Shown one piece after another: positions 33,633-42,280 of a stretch of 64,000 nucleotides of DNA; position 1 is the stretch's first letter, and every line of letters starts with the position of its first letter. A program made the translations under genes and the position numbers. This stretch comes from an uncultured Clostridia bacterium (GTDB lineage: Bacteria > Bacillota > Clostridia > Oscillospirales > Oscillospiraceae). The stretch is taken from contig CAKNZJ010000265.1 in assembly GCA_932222125.1 (NCBI GenBank), positions 1 through 64,000 on the forward strand, given 5' to 3'. The notes below the pieces were generated by a model. That model did not search any database. It saw only the letters and a list, made by a program, of their open reading frames with translations, and was not told where the DNA came from.

Positions 33633-34661
33633 ATGACCCAGCAATCCTTTTTAACCACAGAACGGCTGACCACCGCGTATTTCCGGGCAGGAAAGCCAGA
33701 TGCCCCCAAACTCCTTCTGCTCCATGGGAACCTGTCCTCCTCCGTCTTTTTTCTGCCTCTATTTCCCCTTTTGGCCCAATGGTTTGATGTAGTCGCCCCT
33801 GACCTGCGCTGCTTCGGGGATACAGAAGATCTGCCCATAGATGCTACACGGGGCTATCGGGACTGGAGTGATGACCTGGCCTCTTTCACAGACGCCTTGG
33901 GCTGGGATCAATTCGCGCTGGCCGGCTGGTCTATGGGCGGCGGTGTGGCCATGCAGTATGCCATCGATCACGGCCAGCGCCTGACTGGGCTAATTCTACT
34001 AGCCCCCGGCTCCCCCTATGGCTTTGGAGGCACCAAGGGGGCAGAGGGAACACCCCTGTTCCCCCCCGGCTTAGCCTCCGGCGGCGGATGTGCCAATCCA
34101 CAGCTGGTCTGGGCGCTGTCCCACCACAGCCGTCTGCTGCTGCGCAGCGCGCTGAACCATCTGTACTTCCAGCCCCCTTTTCGCATGAAATCTCAGTGGG
34201 AGGACCGATTGATTGACAGCATCGCCCGCACCCGCATCGGCCCTGATCAATATCCGGGTAATTACCGTCTTGTCCCCCAATGGCCCTTTGTGGCAGCGGG
34301 GGACCGGGGAATCCTAAACGCTATTTCCCCTCTTTACGGCGATGTGAGCGCCCTTGCCCACATTCATCACAAACCGCCCATCCTCTGGATACGTGGCAGC
34401 AACGATCTGGTGGTCAGCGATCACTCCCTGTTGGAATTTGGCGAACTCGGCGAGCACGGGATGATTCCTCGCTTGCCCGGGGAATTAGCAGTTCAGCCGC
34501 AGCCCATGGTGACCCAGACCCGCCACGTGCTGGACATGTATCAAAAAAATGCAGGCAGCTATCAGGAGCTGGTACTACCCGGCGGCCACGCCTTCTTTCT
34601 GGAATCTCCACAGCTATTCCTTCCCGCCCTATGCACCTTTTTGCTTGGGGAGGACAGATAG
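33633..34661 (+). CDS. Alpha/beta hydrolase
   Basis: 342 residues. Oxyanion region LLLHGNLSSS, nucleophile Ser100 in GWSMGGG, acidic residue in IRGSNDLVVSD and catalytic His in PGGHAFFLE complete the triad. The central cap is long and rich in Gly and Pro. Substrate unknown. It sits beside the PHA operon but on the opposite strand, converging on phaC with a shared terminator, so a depolymerase role is possible but unsupported. TAGGAGG precedes the ATG. Confidence 0.8.
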   Translation: MTQQSFLTTERLTTAYFRAGKPDAPKLLLLHGNLSSSVFFLPLFPLLAQWFDVVAPDLRCFGDTEDLPIDATRGYRDWSDDLASFTDALGWDQFALAGWSMGGGVAMQYAIDHGQRLTGLILLAPGSPYGFGGTKGAEGTPLFPPGLASGGGCANPQLVWALSHHSRLLLRSALNHLYFQPPFRMKSQWEDRLIDSIARTRIGPDQYPGNYRLVPQWPFVAAGDRGILNAISPLYGDVSALAHIHHKPPILWIRGSNDLVVSDHSLLEFGELGEHGMIPRLPGELAVQPQPMVTQTRHVLDMYQKNAGSYQELVLPGGHAFFLESPQLFLPALCTFLLGEDR

Positions 34662-34671
34662 TACCGGCAAA

Positions 34672-34705
34672 AAAAGCGCAGAGAGCAACTACTCTCTGCG
34701 CTTTT
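34672..34705. terminator. Bidirectional terminator between the hydrolase and phaC
   Basis: AAAAGCGCAGAGAG pairs perfectly with CTCTCTGCGCTTTT; A and T runs on both sides suit both converging genes. Confidence 0.9.
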
Positions 34706-34726
34706 CCCATGGCGCTAAACAACAGG

Positions 34727-35878
34727 TTACGACCTGGCGTTAACCCATTGAATAATTTTTGGGGCAATACTCTTCTGGGATTGGGAGGATACATACATCC
34801 CTATATGCCCTGTCTTGAAAGAGAGAAATTGGGTATCGGAGCTGCTCACTGCCTCTAGTAAAGGCCGGCTGGCTGAGAGGGGCACCAAGTGATCATACTC
34901 GGCGCAGACACACAGCAGAGGCATATCAATTTTCTTTAGATCTACCCGCCTGCCACCCAGTTCCAACTCGTTCTTGATTAGCTTATTTCCCTGGTATAAA
35001 TCCTTGATAAACTGGCGCAGCGTCTCCCCCGCCTGATCCGGGCTATCAAATACCCACTTTTCCATCCGCATAAAATTGGTCAAGTATTCCGGGTCAGTCA
35101 TCTTATCCATCATCCCAATATACTTATCCATGGTCAGGCTCAATGGTTTTAAAATCAAGTAGGACAGGTTCATCACATCACCGGGCACTACCCCATAGGC
35201 ATCTACCAACGAATCAATGTTCATAAACTTGCTCCAGCGGAAGAGCAGAGCTTCATCGGTGGAAAAGTCAATTGGCACCACCATGGTAATAAGATTTTTG
35301 ATTTTCTCCGGATGGAGCGCCGTATAGATGGTGGAAAAGGTTCCGCCCTGGCACACGCCCAATAAATTGATCTTCTCCTGACCGCTGGCCTTTCGGATAT
35401 ACTCCACACAGTCGTCCATATACCAGTTGATATAGTCGTCCATGGTCATATACATATCCTCACCGGTAGGATATCCCCAATCGATGACATAGATATCCAT
35501 ACCCCCCTCCAGAAAGCTCTTGATGACACTTCTGTCCGGCTGAATATCCATCATGTACTGGCGGTTGACCAACGCATAGGCGATCAGGGTGGGTACTTTA
35601 GAGCGGCTGCTTTCCTTCGCCACCGGCTTATAGTGGTAAAGACACATTTTTCCGATCTTCAGCACCTGCTCTTTCTCCATAGCGTCGGAGACGGCGTCCT
35701 CCGGTTTCATATTCATCAGGATATTCATACCCGTGATGATGTTATCCTGCATGGCAATTACCTCATCCACCGTCTTCTGAAAGTCGAACTGGCCAGCCAT
35801 CTCCAACATACCCTCTATGGCGTTCTTCTGAAAGGAGGACAATTTCTCCAGATTCTTCTCATACACATTCCGGCTCAT
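34727..35878 (-). CDS. phaC: Class III poly(3-hydroxyalkanoate) synthase, catalytic subunit
   Basis: 383 residues, near the usual size of class III PhaC. It polymerises (R)-3-hydroxyacyl-CoA into polyester granules together with PhaE. The lipase-like box GVCQGG carries the catalytic Cys176; Asp329 in CAEYDHLVP and His358 in TGHIGMYV complete the triad. YVIDWGYPTGED is another family mark. It lies 17 bases downstream of phaE in a phaJ-phaE-phaC unit. PHA synthesis is uncommon in gut Clostridia. Confidence 0.92.
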   Translation of the reverse strand: MSRNVYEKNLEKLSSFQKNAIEGMLEMAGQFDFQKTVDEVIAMQDNIITGMNILMNMKPEDAVSDAMEKEQVLKIGKMCLYHYKPVAKESSRSKVPTLIAYALVNRQYMMDIQPDRSVIKSFLEGGMDIYVIDWGYPTGEDMYMTMDDYINWYMDDCVEYIRKASGQEKINLLGVCQGGTFSTIYTALHPEKIKNLITMVVPIDFSTDEALLFRWSKFMNIDSLVDAYGVVPGDVMNLSYLILKPLSLTMDKYIGMMDKMTDPEYLTNFMRMEKWVFDSPDQAGETLRQFIKDLYQGNKLIKNELELGGRRVDLKKIDMPLLCVCAEYDHLVPLSASRPLLEAVSSSDTQFLSFKTGHIGMYVSSQSQKSIAPKIIQWVNARS

Positions 35879-35895
35879 TCCATCTCACTCCTTTC

Positions 35896-36936
35896 TCACT
35901 TCTGCTCCAGAGCAGCTTTCAGCGCTTCCATCTCCCGATTGATATCCCGGATAGCTTTACGCTGCTCATAAACTGTTAAATATAAGCTGTCCATGTCCTT
36001 TTTAGTAGGAATAGGTAGCGGTGCCAACAGCCGCTCACATATCTTATTGGCCGCAATCATGTACTTTGCATATTTGTCGGCAAATTCTCCAAAGGCCTTT
36101 GAAAACTCATCCGTATTGAACAGCTTTAGCAAAATATCCTCATTTACCTGATACCATAGGTTATAGAACTCCCGGAAGGTTGTAATCATCTTACCCTCCT
36201 GGAGATTAGCCCGGTAGCGCTCCAGTAAGGCCTGCATCCCACTGCTTCCCGCCTGGCTAACCAGTGCAACCAGCTCGCCGCAGGCAAACAGCATCTTGTA
36301 GTAGGCGTTGATGGCTTGCATGTAGTCCTCATTGGACTCCCGGTTCAAACCCATGCCCATCATGTTAAACACCTTGTTAAAGGTGTGATCGTATTTGGAC
36401 TGCAGCTCTTTGAAGAAGTCTACATAGGCGTTCTGATCGCCGGCGGCCACCCGCTCCATCAGGGCAGGATCCAACTCCATCCAAGGAGAAAACACCTCCT
36501 TGTACAGATTTACGCAAGCCTGGGTCAGTTCATAGGGCTTAGCGAAAAACTGAGAGGCGTTTGTGGGCAGAACACTTTGGAAGAAGTCCTGCATGACGTC
36601 GTTATACTTCTCTTGATAATCCTGCGCAAAGGTGATCGGATCCCCCAATCCTTTCCAAAGATCAAACACCTTAGTGTACAATTCCATACCGGGAATAGGA
36701 ACGGCCCACCCCTTCGCAAAGGCATCAGAACCGGCAGTACCCTGAGAAAGATTCTTCCAGTAACTACCCACTCCGGGAGCCATCTGGGCAACCTTATCCC
36801 AATATTCAGCTACTCCGGGCATCATCGCCTTGTACAACTTCTGATACGTCTCCATACCAGGGAACTTTCCCGCCTCCAGCCCTCCGTTCCACAACTTAAA
36901 TAGCCGCTGCTGTTGTTCCCAAAAGGGATTGTTCAT
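35896..36936 (-). CDS. phaE: PHA synthase subunit PhaE
   Basis: 346 residues, mostly helical, with Trp- and Met-rich N-terminal segments (NPFWEQQQRLFKLWNGG) and a C-terminal coiled stretch (YEQRKAIRDINREMEALKAA). It has no enzyme motif. PhaE proteins form the non-catalytic partner of class III PhaC; identity rests on length, composition, the ALLAPLPIPTKKDMDSLY-like C-terminal segment and position directly before phaC. The 79-base gap from phaJ is small enough for one operon. Confidence 0.85.
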   Translation of the reverse strand: MNNPFWEQQQRLFKLWNGGLEAGKFPGMETYQKLYKAMMPGVAEYWDKVAQMAPGVGSYWKNLSQGTAGSDAFAKGWAVPIPGMELYTKVFDLWKGLGDPITFAQDYQEKYNDVMQDFFQSVLPTNASQFFAKPYELTQACVNLYKEVFSPWMELDPALMERVAAGDQNAYVDFFKELQSKYDHTFNKVFNMMGMGLNRESNEDYMQAINAYYKMLFACGELVALVSQAGSSGMQALLERYRANLQEGKMITTFREFYNLWYQVNEDILLKLFNTDEFSKAFGEFADKYAKYMIAANKICERLLAPLPIPTKKDMDSLYLTVYEQRKAIRDINREMEALKAALEQK

Positions 36937-37015
36937 ATCATTACCTCCTGATCAATCAGACAAAATGCTGCGACGCCCCCTCCCGCTCGTCCTCATCGGC
37001 AGGGATGAGATATGC

Positions 37016-37432
37016 CTACGCCTTTTTTGGTGGCATCACGGTAGCTGTCCCAGTAATGACCGTTTCTCCCCGCTGGTTGACGACAACTGTCTCCAACTTC
37101 AGGCGGTTCTTCCCCTCATCCCGCTGGGTCACTGTGACTGTGGCAGTTACCGTGTCATTGATGAACACCGGCTTGACGAAGCGCAGCTCCTGGCTCACAT
37201 AAATAGTGCCCGGCCCAGGCAGTTGGTTCCCCAGGACATTGGAGATAAAACCGGCGGACAGCATCCCATGGGCAATGCGTTGTCCAAACATCCCCTCCCT
37301 GGCTCGTTCCGCATTCATGTGTGCAGGGTTAAAATCGCCGCTAATCCCAGCATATAAACAGATGTCTCCTTCTGTGACAGTTTTGGAAAATGAGGCAGTA
37401 TCTCCAATCTGGATGGTGTCAATGGTGCGCAT
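37016..37432 (-). CDS. phaJ: MaoC-type (R)-enoyl-CoA hydratase
   Basis: 138 residues with a hot-dog fold. The hydratase 2 motif GDFNPAHMN carries the catalytic Asp and His; GMLSAGFISNVLG and the substrate-channel segment follow. PhaJ enzymes turn 2-enoyl-CoA (for example crotonyl-CoA of the butyrate pathway) into (R)-3-hydroxyacyl-CoA, the monomer for PhaEC. The operon context supports this role. AAAGGAGG precedes the start. It is first in the unit. Confidence 0.88.
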   Translation of the reverse strand: MRTIDTIQIGDTASFSKTVTEGDICLYAGISGDFNPAHMNAERAREGMFGQRIAHGMLSAGFISNVLGNQLPGPGTIYVSQELRFVKPVFINDTVTATVTVTQRDEGKNRLKLETVVVNQRGETVITGTATVMPPKKA

Positions 37433-37688
37433 ATGGCTCCTCCTTTTTAGACATTCCTCGGTCCCATAAGTTACATTAATTATATGAGCAGCGCCATGGC
37501 GGTATGCCAGCCCATCTTGCAGCGCTCGGGAACACGGAATATATCACACAGATTCGTACAGAGCGGCGGCCATACACAAAAATCTAAAGAAACAGCACAC
37601 TAAAACCGACTGGCTCTGGGGTAGGAATCGCTCCTTTTAATTTTCACTTGGCGGGATAGACAGTTTGTTCCCATCTGCCTTCATCTCT

Positions 37689-37728
37689 GAAAAAATCAGG
37701 CAGTTACCCGTACAGGTAACTGCCTGAT
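37689..37728 (-). terminator. Terminator of the GNAT gene
   Basis: On the minus strand ATCAGGCAGTTACC pairs with GGTAACTGCCTGAT, followed by a run of T. The rest of 37433-37688 shows nothing I can support. Confidence 0.9.
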
Positions 37729-37735
37729 GCATCGA

Positions 37736-38188
37736 TCATTGTTTTTTCTCCATAAGATAATTTGTCAGAGCAATTCCATTCCTAACCACTTGCCGCTCTT
37801 TGACTGTTGAATATCCTCTGCTTTCAAAAAACCGTTTTGCTGTGATTGAAGCATGCGTTGTTATTTTTTCTACATCAACTGCCTGTTCTAATTTATCGCA
37901 AATAGCAGTGGCAATCCCCTTACCCTGATAATCTACATGAACATATAAATGATCCAGATAGCCCCATTGATCTATATCGCCAAAACCCACTATAACTTCC
38001 TTATCAACTGCCACAACACTATAGTGTTCTTGCAATGACCGGTTCCATTTCTCCAACTCCATTTGCCCTGTTGCCCATACATTTAATTGCTCTATTGTAT
38101 AATCCTTCGCATTAACTGTATGGACCGTGTTGTAAAACAGTTCTGCCAGTTCCTTGCAGTCTGATAATTGGTATTCTCTAATCAGCAT
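37736..38188 (-). CDS. GNAT-family N-acetyltransferase
   Basis: 150 residues. The acetyl-CoA-binding loop is YVHVDYQGKGIATAICDKLE (motif A, Q/R-x-x-G-x-A type), with a beta-bulge before it (DQWGYLDHLYVH) and the family's C-terminal FFESRGYSTVKE. Substrate unknown; the closest look is to the YafP-like group. TTGGAGG precedes the ATG at 38188. Base composition is a little richer in A+T than its neighbours. Own terminator, single gene. Confidence 0.85.
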   Translation of the reverse strand: MLIREYQLSDCKELAELFYNTVHTVNAKDYTIEQLNVWATGQMELEKWNRSLQEHYSVVAVDKEVIVGFGDIDQWGYLDHLYVHVDYQGKGIATAICDKLEQAVDVEKITTHASITAKRFFESRGYSTVKERQVVRNGIALTNYLMEKKQ

Positions 38189-38220
38189 GTTACCTCCAAC
38201 CAAAAAGCTAACTGCGTTTT

Positions 38221-38257
38221 AAAAAAGCCCTGTGTTCAATGAACACAGGGCTTTTTT
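38221..38257. terminator. Terminator of mreB
   Basis: AAAAAAGCCCTGTGTTC and GAACACAGGGCTTTTTT form a perfect 17-base-pair stem with a three-base loop just after the mreB stop. Confidence 0.9.
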
Positions 38258-38273
38258 CTTAGTACCCAGGGCC

Positions 38274-39302
38274 TCACAGCATCTGACGGCTCCGAGAAAT
38301 ATTCATGGTCCCGTCCTGCATATCATCCACCCACTCTAGGCTGCGCCCGGTTCCGTGCGCTACGCAGGAGATCGCGTCATCAGCCACAAAGGTCTCAATG
38401 CCGGTGTGGGATTCAATCAGCTTATCAAAGCCCCAAACCAGGGCGCCGCCACCGGTCATGATAATGCCATTACTAGAGATATCCGCCACCAGCTCCGGGG
38501 GGGTGCGCTCCAGCACTCCATGAACCGCCTCCAAAATACGAGAGCAGGGCTCCTCAAAGGCCTCGATCATTTCACTGGAGCTGACAGAAAACACCCGAGG
38601 TAGGCCAGTCATGAGACAGCGCCCCTTAATTTCCATAGAAAGCTCCTCTGGCCGGGGAAATACGCAGCCTATGGTCATCTTCAACTCCTCCGCAGTGCGG
38701 TCACCGATCAAGACGTTATGCCGCTTACGGATGTACTTCACCACCGCCTCGCTAAACGCGTCTCCCGCCACCTTGATGGAGGCGGATTCCACGATACCAG
38801 AAAGGGAAATCACCGCAATATCCGCTGTGCCTCCGCCGATGTCCACCACCATATGACCATCCGGCTGAGTGATATCAATACCCGCTCCGATCGCGGCAGC
38901 CAGAGGCTCTTCAATGAGATACACCTTGCGGGCCCCAGCCTGGATACCTGCGTCAATGACAGCCCGCTCCTCAACCTCAGTGATGCCGGAGGGCACACAA
39001 ATGACCACACGCGGCTTGAACAGGCGGACCGGAGCTACTTTATGGATAAACTCCCGAAGCATCCGTTCAGTCATATCGTAATCAGAGATGACACCCTCCC
39101 GCAGAGGCCGGATAGCCACAATATTTCCCGGAGTGCGCCCCAGCATCTGCTGGGCCTCGGTGCCCACCTTCAGCAATTTACCAGTATTTTTATCCAACGC
39201 CACCACAGAGGGTTCCCGCAGAACGATGCCCTTATCTTTCACATAGACCAGCACCGTAGCAGTGCCTAGATCAATGCCGATATCCTTTGCAAACAGAGAC
39301 AT
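38274..39302 (-). CDS. mreB: Rod-shape protein MreB/Mbl
   Basis: 342 residues of the actin fold: phosphate 1 IGIDLGTATVLVYVKDKG, phosphate 2 VVDIGGGTADIAVISL, adenosine motif TGGGALVWGFDKLI. MreB filaments guide side-wall peptidoglycan synthesis in rod-shaped cells. mreC and mreD do not follow; a lone gene like this often corresponds to Mbl, so the paralogue is uncertain. The ATG at 39302 follows TAGGAG by nine bases; the longer frame is not used. A promoter stands at 39400-39428. Confidence 0.92.
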   Translation of the reverse strand: MSLFAKDIGIDLGTATVLVYVKDKGIVLREPSVVALDKNTGKLLKVGTEAQQMLGRTPGNIVAIRPLREGVISDYDMTERMLREFIHKVAPVRLFKPRVVICVPSGITEVEERAVIDAGIQAGARKVYLIEEPLAAAIGAGIDITQPDGHMVVDIGGGTADIAVISLSGIVESASIKVAGDAFSEAVVKYIRKRHNVLIGDRTAEELKMTIGCVFPRPEELSMEIKGRCLMTGLPRVFSVSSSEMIEAFEEPCSRILEAVHGVLERTPPELVADISSNGIIMTGGGALVWGFDKLIESHTGIETFVADDAISCVAHGTGRSLEWVDDMQDGTMNISRSRQML

Positions 39303-39399
39303 AGTCTTCACTCCTAAAATATACAGACTGCGCCTTGGAAGTCTTCCCAAAAAGCACCATAACTACTCCTAAATACCATCACATGAAAGAAGTAATATA

Positions 39400-39428
39400 A
39401 TAATAATTGACAATTCTCTATTTTGCAA
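39400..39428 (-). promoter_or_regulatory. Promoter of mreB
   Basis: TTGCAA at 39428-39423, 17 bases, TATTAT at 39405-39400 on the minus strand, about 100 bases before the start codon. Confidence 0.5.
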
Positions 39429-39470
39429 TACCCTTTTGCAATTTCATTGTCATATTTTCCATTTTCACGC

Positions 39471-39497
39471 AAAAAAACAGCCACCGTCTCCGGTGGC
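39471..39497 (-). terminator. Intrinsic terminator upstream of mreB
   Basis: GCCACCG-GAGA-CGGTGGC followed by TG and seven T on the minus strand. It stops transcripts of the structured RNA before mreB. Confidence 0.85.
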
Positions 39498-39521
39498 AAA
39501 TTCCCGCTTATATAAACACTA

Positions 39522-39803
39522 AGCCCCCAGCTGTCCCACGTCGCAGCTGGGGGCTACTCCTGATCTTGATTGTTCATTGGCGGATACCTTCCATTTCTGC
39601 TGAAATTCCGACTTGGAACTGCCCATGACCCAGCCTACTTCTCATTCCCTCAAACCCATTTAGGTGTTTCAGCCTCCGCTGTCCCCCAATGCTTACACAA
39701 GCGCGTTTGGAATGGTTCAGGCTTCCTTCTCAACAGTGCGGTTCCAACTCAAAAGGTCTTTGGTGTGGACTTCTTAAATCATTGGTCTCACCTTTTCCTT
39801 TCT
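39522..39803 (-). ncRNA. Structured non-coding RNA, 6S-like
   Basis: About 280 bases without a credible reading frame, driven by a perfect consensus promoter and closed by a 12-base-pair GC hairpin (39522-39533 with 39544-39555) and, further on, a second terminator. The middle folds as a long rod. TTGGAA pairs with TTCCAA, then comes an internal bubble of about 18 and 13 unpaired bases, then AGCCT with AGGCT, ATTCC with GGAAT and AAAC with GTTT toward a terminal loop. A rod with a large central bubble is the hallmark of 6S RNA, which traps vegetative RNA polymerase. Hallmarks of RNase P RNA, tmRNA and SRP RNA are missing. Existence is well supported; the family call is tentative. Confidence 0.55.
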
Positions 39804-39809
39804 GTCTGT

Positions 39810-39838
39810 ATTATACTATAGACCCCCAGATCTGTCAA
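39810..39838 (-). promoter_or_regulatory. Consensus promoter of the structured RNA
   Basis: TTGACA at 39838-39833, 17 bases, TATAAT at 39815-39810 on the minus strand; transcription start expected near 39803. Confidence 0.88.
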
Positions 39839-39858
39839 CCCATTTTTGTGGATTTTTT

Positions 39859-39912
39859 CAAAAAAATAAAAGAGAGGGAGCACGCACCCTTTGGCACAGC
39901 CTCCCCCTCTCT
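39859..39912 (-). terminator. Terminator of the phage-particle cluster
   Basis: On the minus strand AGAGAGGG...GGC...GCC...CCCTCTCT is followed by TTTTATTTTTTT, two bases after the last baseplate gene. It separates the cluster from the ncRNA. Confidence 0.75.
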
Positions 39913-39913
39913 T

Positions 39914-40489
39914 CTACCCTCGCTGGGTAGCCAATCCATACCAGCTTAACCCGGTGGCAGCCGCTCCGCCCCAGGTGTGATGGCGCTGTCTCAACTCAGC
40001 CCAACTATTGTACCAAAATACATATGTAATACCAAGGTGGCTTGGCAGGACCTCCTCAATAATCACCTTCATCCGCTCAAATCCATCTGGAATGCCCATC
40101 ACATCAGGAAATCGGACTTCCACATAATTCGGTCTTCCTGTCTCTACCGCCACGGTATTTAAGCCACAGCCACTCAACGTTCCATTGATTCCCTTGAGCG
40201 TAAAGCTGTCACCGTTAATGCGCAGCAGGGCTGCCAACGCTTCCCGGCGCTGCTGGACAGTCTGGCATACTGGGCGGTAGGGTAGCAACTCCTCAATCAG
40301 CTCTAAGCCAAATTCCCTCGCAGTTGTCAGATTCATCTCCTGTGCGGTCTTGTCCAGTTCTGCCTTAGCTTTGTCCAGTTCCATACCATAGGCTGCCAGC
40401 TCTCCCCGGTTGAGGGTTCCCTTCCGCAGGTCATAGACGCCCAGGGGTTGGAGTAGCGCCACCAAATGTTCTTCATAGTACATGGCCAC
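39914..40489 (-). CDS. Baseplate/tail protein, XkdU (gpI, DUF2313) type
   Basis: 191 residues. N-terminal helical YYEEHLVALLQPLGVYDLRK, then LTTAREFGLELIEELLPYRP and QQRREALAALLRINGDSFTL, the pattern of the XkdU/YmfQ family that caps the baseplate and carries the tail fibre in Mu- and PBSX-like phages. It directly follows the gpJ-type gene by seven bases. It is the last gene of the cluster: no tail fibre, chaperone, holin or endolysin comes after it, which is unlike PBSX. Confidence 0.8.
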   Translation of the reverse strand: MAMYYEEHLVALLQPLGVYDLRKGTLNRGELAAYGMELDKAKAELDKTAQEMNLTTAREFGLELIEELLPYRPVCQTVQQRREALAALLRINGDSFTLKGINGTLSGCGLNTVAVETGRPNYVEVRFPDVMGIPDGFERMKVIIEEVLPSHLGITYVFWYNSWAELRQRHHTWGGAAATGLSWYGLATQRG

Positions 40490-40496
40490 TTTCCTA

Positions 40497-41546
40497 TCAC
40501 CCCTCCATAATGGTCAACTGCCCCAGTATAGGCAGCGTCACCTCGTCCAGCAGTATATCTTGCTCTGGCTGGGTAATCACACAGTTTTCCACGCCATCCA
40601 CACCAAATATCAACGTAGTCAATTCTGCCCGGAATACAGACAGGCCCAAACGCTCTCCCGTGAACCAACCCTCCAGAACCCGGCGCACCTTTTCAGCCAC
40701 CTGCTCAAACTCCTGCCCCTCACCTATCGTAAGCGTTACGGTGAGGTCCACCGTCTTCACCGTTGGTTTTCGCACATTCACATCCACAGCAATCTCCCGC
40801 ACCTGGTCAAAATATGCCTGCAGTTCTTCCAACAGTGCGTCAGTTGGCACCCCTCCTTGAGCGGCCACCACCACATCCACCGTGCCCACACCACGGCTAC
40901 GGGGCAGTACCGTTGCCTCCGCCACCCCATTAAAGGACATCGCCGCCTGCCGGTAGAACGCGTTGTTGGCCCCGTTGGCCAATCGGCGATAGCTCTCCAT
41001 AACCCTGTGCCGTAAAGTCTCATCATCTTCCTCATCCCGGCCATTGACGAACGCCTCGGGATTGGCGCATGCCACCACCCATGTAGGGGGAATTGCCATG
41101 TACACTATTGTCCCTGCACCTACATTGCCTTCAGCACCAACCTCCGCCGCCTCTATTGGTACATCTGTGTGTAGTTCTCCCGCTGGCACCATCCCCTCCT
41201 GGGTGGTGATAAACCGCACCCCAGTAGCAGTCATACACACCGTTTCAGCCTGAATGGCAGTGTCTATATCCCGAGGCCGATCTAAATAAAAGCGTATGTA
41301 CCCAGTAGCCTTTGTCCCCTGCCGGCGGGATATGGCCCTCAGCTGAGCATGCCTGTCCAGATCCTCTCCCACCGCGGTTTGCGGAAAGCATTGCCGGCGG
41401 GTCCACTCTGTCTGCACATATAGGCTGTATATTTGGGCAGCCACTGCATAAAACCTCACCGCCAAATCGCTGCTTCCTCCGGTAGTCTGACCGGTTTGCT
41501 GATGAAATTCCGCTGCCAGCCCCTGATAAATCTCCTCTAATGTCAT
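40497..41546 (-). CDS. Baseplate J-like protein (XkdT/gpJ)
   Basis: 349 residues of the baseplate wedge family. Conserved parts include RRQCFPQTAVGEDLDRHAQL, GTKATGYIRFYLD, the VGAEGNVGAGTIVYM turn, GRDEEDDETLRHRVMES and VLPRSRGVGTVDVVV. It builds the baseplate ring of contractile tails. The gene is full length and starts six bases after the gp25-like gene stops. GAGGAG is found inside the preceding coding end. Confidence 0.9.
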   Translation of the reverse strand: MTLEEIYQGLAAEFHQQTGQTTGGSSDLAVRFYAVAAQIYSLYVQTEWTRRQCFPQTAVGEDLDRHAQLRAISRRQGTKATGYIRFYLDRPRDIDTAIQAETVCMTATGVRFITTQEGMVPAGELHTDVPIEAAEVGAEGNVGAGTIVYMAIPPTWVVACANPEAFVNGRDEEDDETLRHRVMESYRRLANGANNAFYRQAAMSFNGVAEATVLPRSRGVGTVDVVVAAQGGVPTDALLEELQAYFDQVREIAVDVNVRKPTVKTVDLTVTLTIGEGQEFEQVAEKVRRVLEGWFTGERLGLSVFRAELTTLIFGVDGVENCVITQPEQDILLDEVTLPILGQLTIMEG

Positions 41547-41552
41547 GAATCC

Positions 41553-41903
41553 TTATCCCTCCACCTGTGCTGTCACCATCATCTGCGTTTCCTGCCACCA
41601 CAGTTCCACCACAATCATGAGAGCCTCTCCATCCCTGCTCACCCGTACTCCGGTGACAGCCAGATTCCCAAGCTCCTCCAACGCTTCGGCAGCATACTGC
41701 CGGGCGAGACTTTCCCAGGCTGACTCCTTTTCCCTGAGCAGCTGGTGCATCCGGCTGCCCAGTCCCGGCAGAAAAGGGAAGCTGCCACGGCGAACCGTCA
41801 GCCGAAACAGTACCTCATTGAGCAGCGCCTCTCCGTATTCCACAGCAACTAAGCGCCCCCGATCATCTGCCACATAATCCCCATCTCGCAACAACAGGCT
41901 CAT
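41553..41903 (-). CDS. Baseplate wedge protein, gp25/XkdS type
   Basis: 116 residues. LVAVEYGEALLNEVLFRLTV, then RRGSFPFLPGLGSRM, and LARQYAAEALEELGNLAVTG, fit the gpW/gp25 family, the first wedge component of contractile baseplates. Its start overlaps the stop of the spike-like gene by four bases. Small but complete. Confidence 0.8.
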   Translation of the reverse strand: MSLLLRDGDYVADDRGRLVAVEYGEALLNEVLFRLTVRRGSFPFLPGLGSRMHQLLREKESAWESLARQYAAEALEELGNLAVTGVRVSRDGEALMIVVELWWQETQMMVTAQVEG

Positions 41904-42262
41904 CCCGCTCCACCTCCCCCCAGCATACTGGCAATGAGCATCATGATATACGTGTCTAGCGGCACACCCTGTATCATCACCTCAGCCTGTAGATCCAGGC
42001 TGTCCGACCTAATGGCCACCTTTTCTGGAACGTAGTCCCCTTGCCTAGTGCCAACCACAGCAGGGATTTCTCCTTTGCCCTGGATAACCAGCACACGCTC
42101 TCCCGCTTTAGGCGTCCAGCGGTAGCCTGCCGGACCATATACCTCCACTCCACGCCGCTCACTGTCCAGCAATACCGCCAGCTTGTCCCCGCCTATGGTA
42201 ACGGTTCCCGTTTGGCCTTCACTATACTCCGCAGGACGCTTATGCTGTCCACTCAGCCACAC
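41900..42262 (-). CDS. Baseplate spike/assembly protein, gpV/XkdR-like
   Basis: 120 residues, GTG start preceded by GAGAGGAGAGGG. An OB-like beta domain (GTVTIGGDKLAVLLDSERRG, WTPKAGERVLVIQGKGEIPA) and a short C-terminal Gly-rich end. Position between the gpD-type hub and gp25 fits the small central-spike or XkdR-type protein. No long beta-helix or zinc-tipped spike is present, so the membrane-piercing tip is minimal. The family name is given mainly from order. Confidence 0.65.
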   Translation of the reverse strand: MWLSGQHKRPAEYSEGQTGTVTIGGDKLAVLLDSERRGVEVYGPAGYRWTPKAGERVLVIQGKGEIPAVVGTRQGDYVPEKVAIRSDSLDLQAEVMIQGVPLDTYIMMLIASMLGGGGAG

Positions 42263-42280
42263 GCCAACCCTCTCCTCTCT

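Noticed and set aside
37481..37507. Promoter of phaJ based on a TATAAT at 37484-37479 (minus)
   Set aside because: No acceptable -35 at 16-18 bases, so the match may be chance.
39522..39803. RNase P RNA, tmRNA or SRP RNA
   Set aside because: No GAGGAAAGTCC core, no tRNA-like end with T-loop and tag frame, and no SRP domain IV GGAA tetraloop motif.
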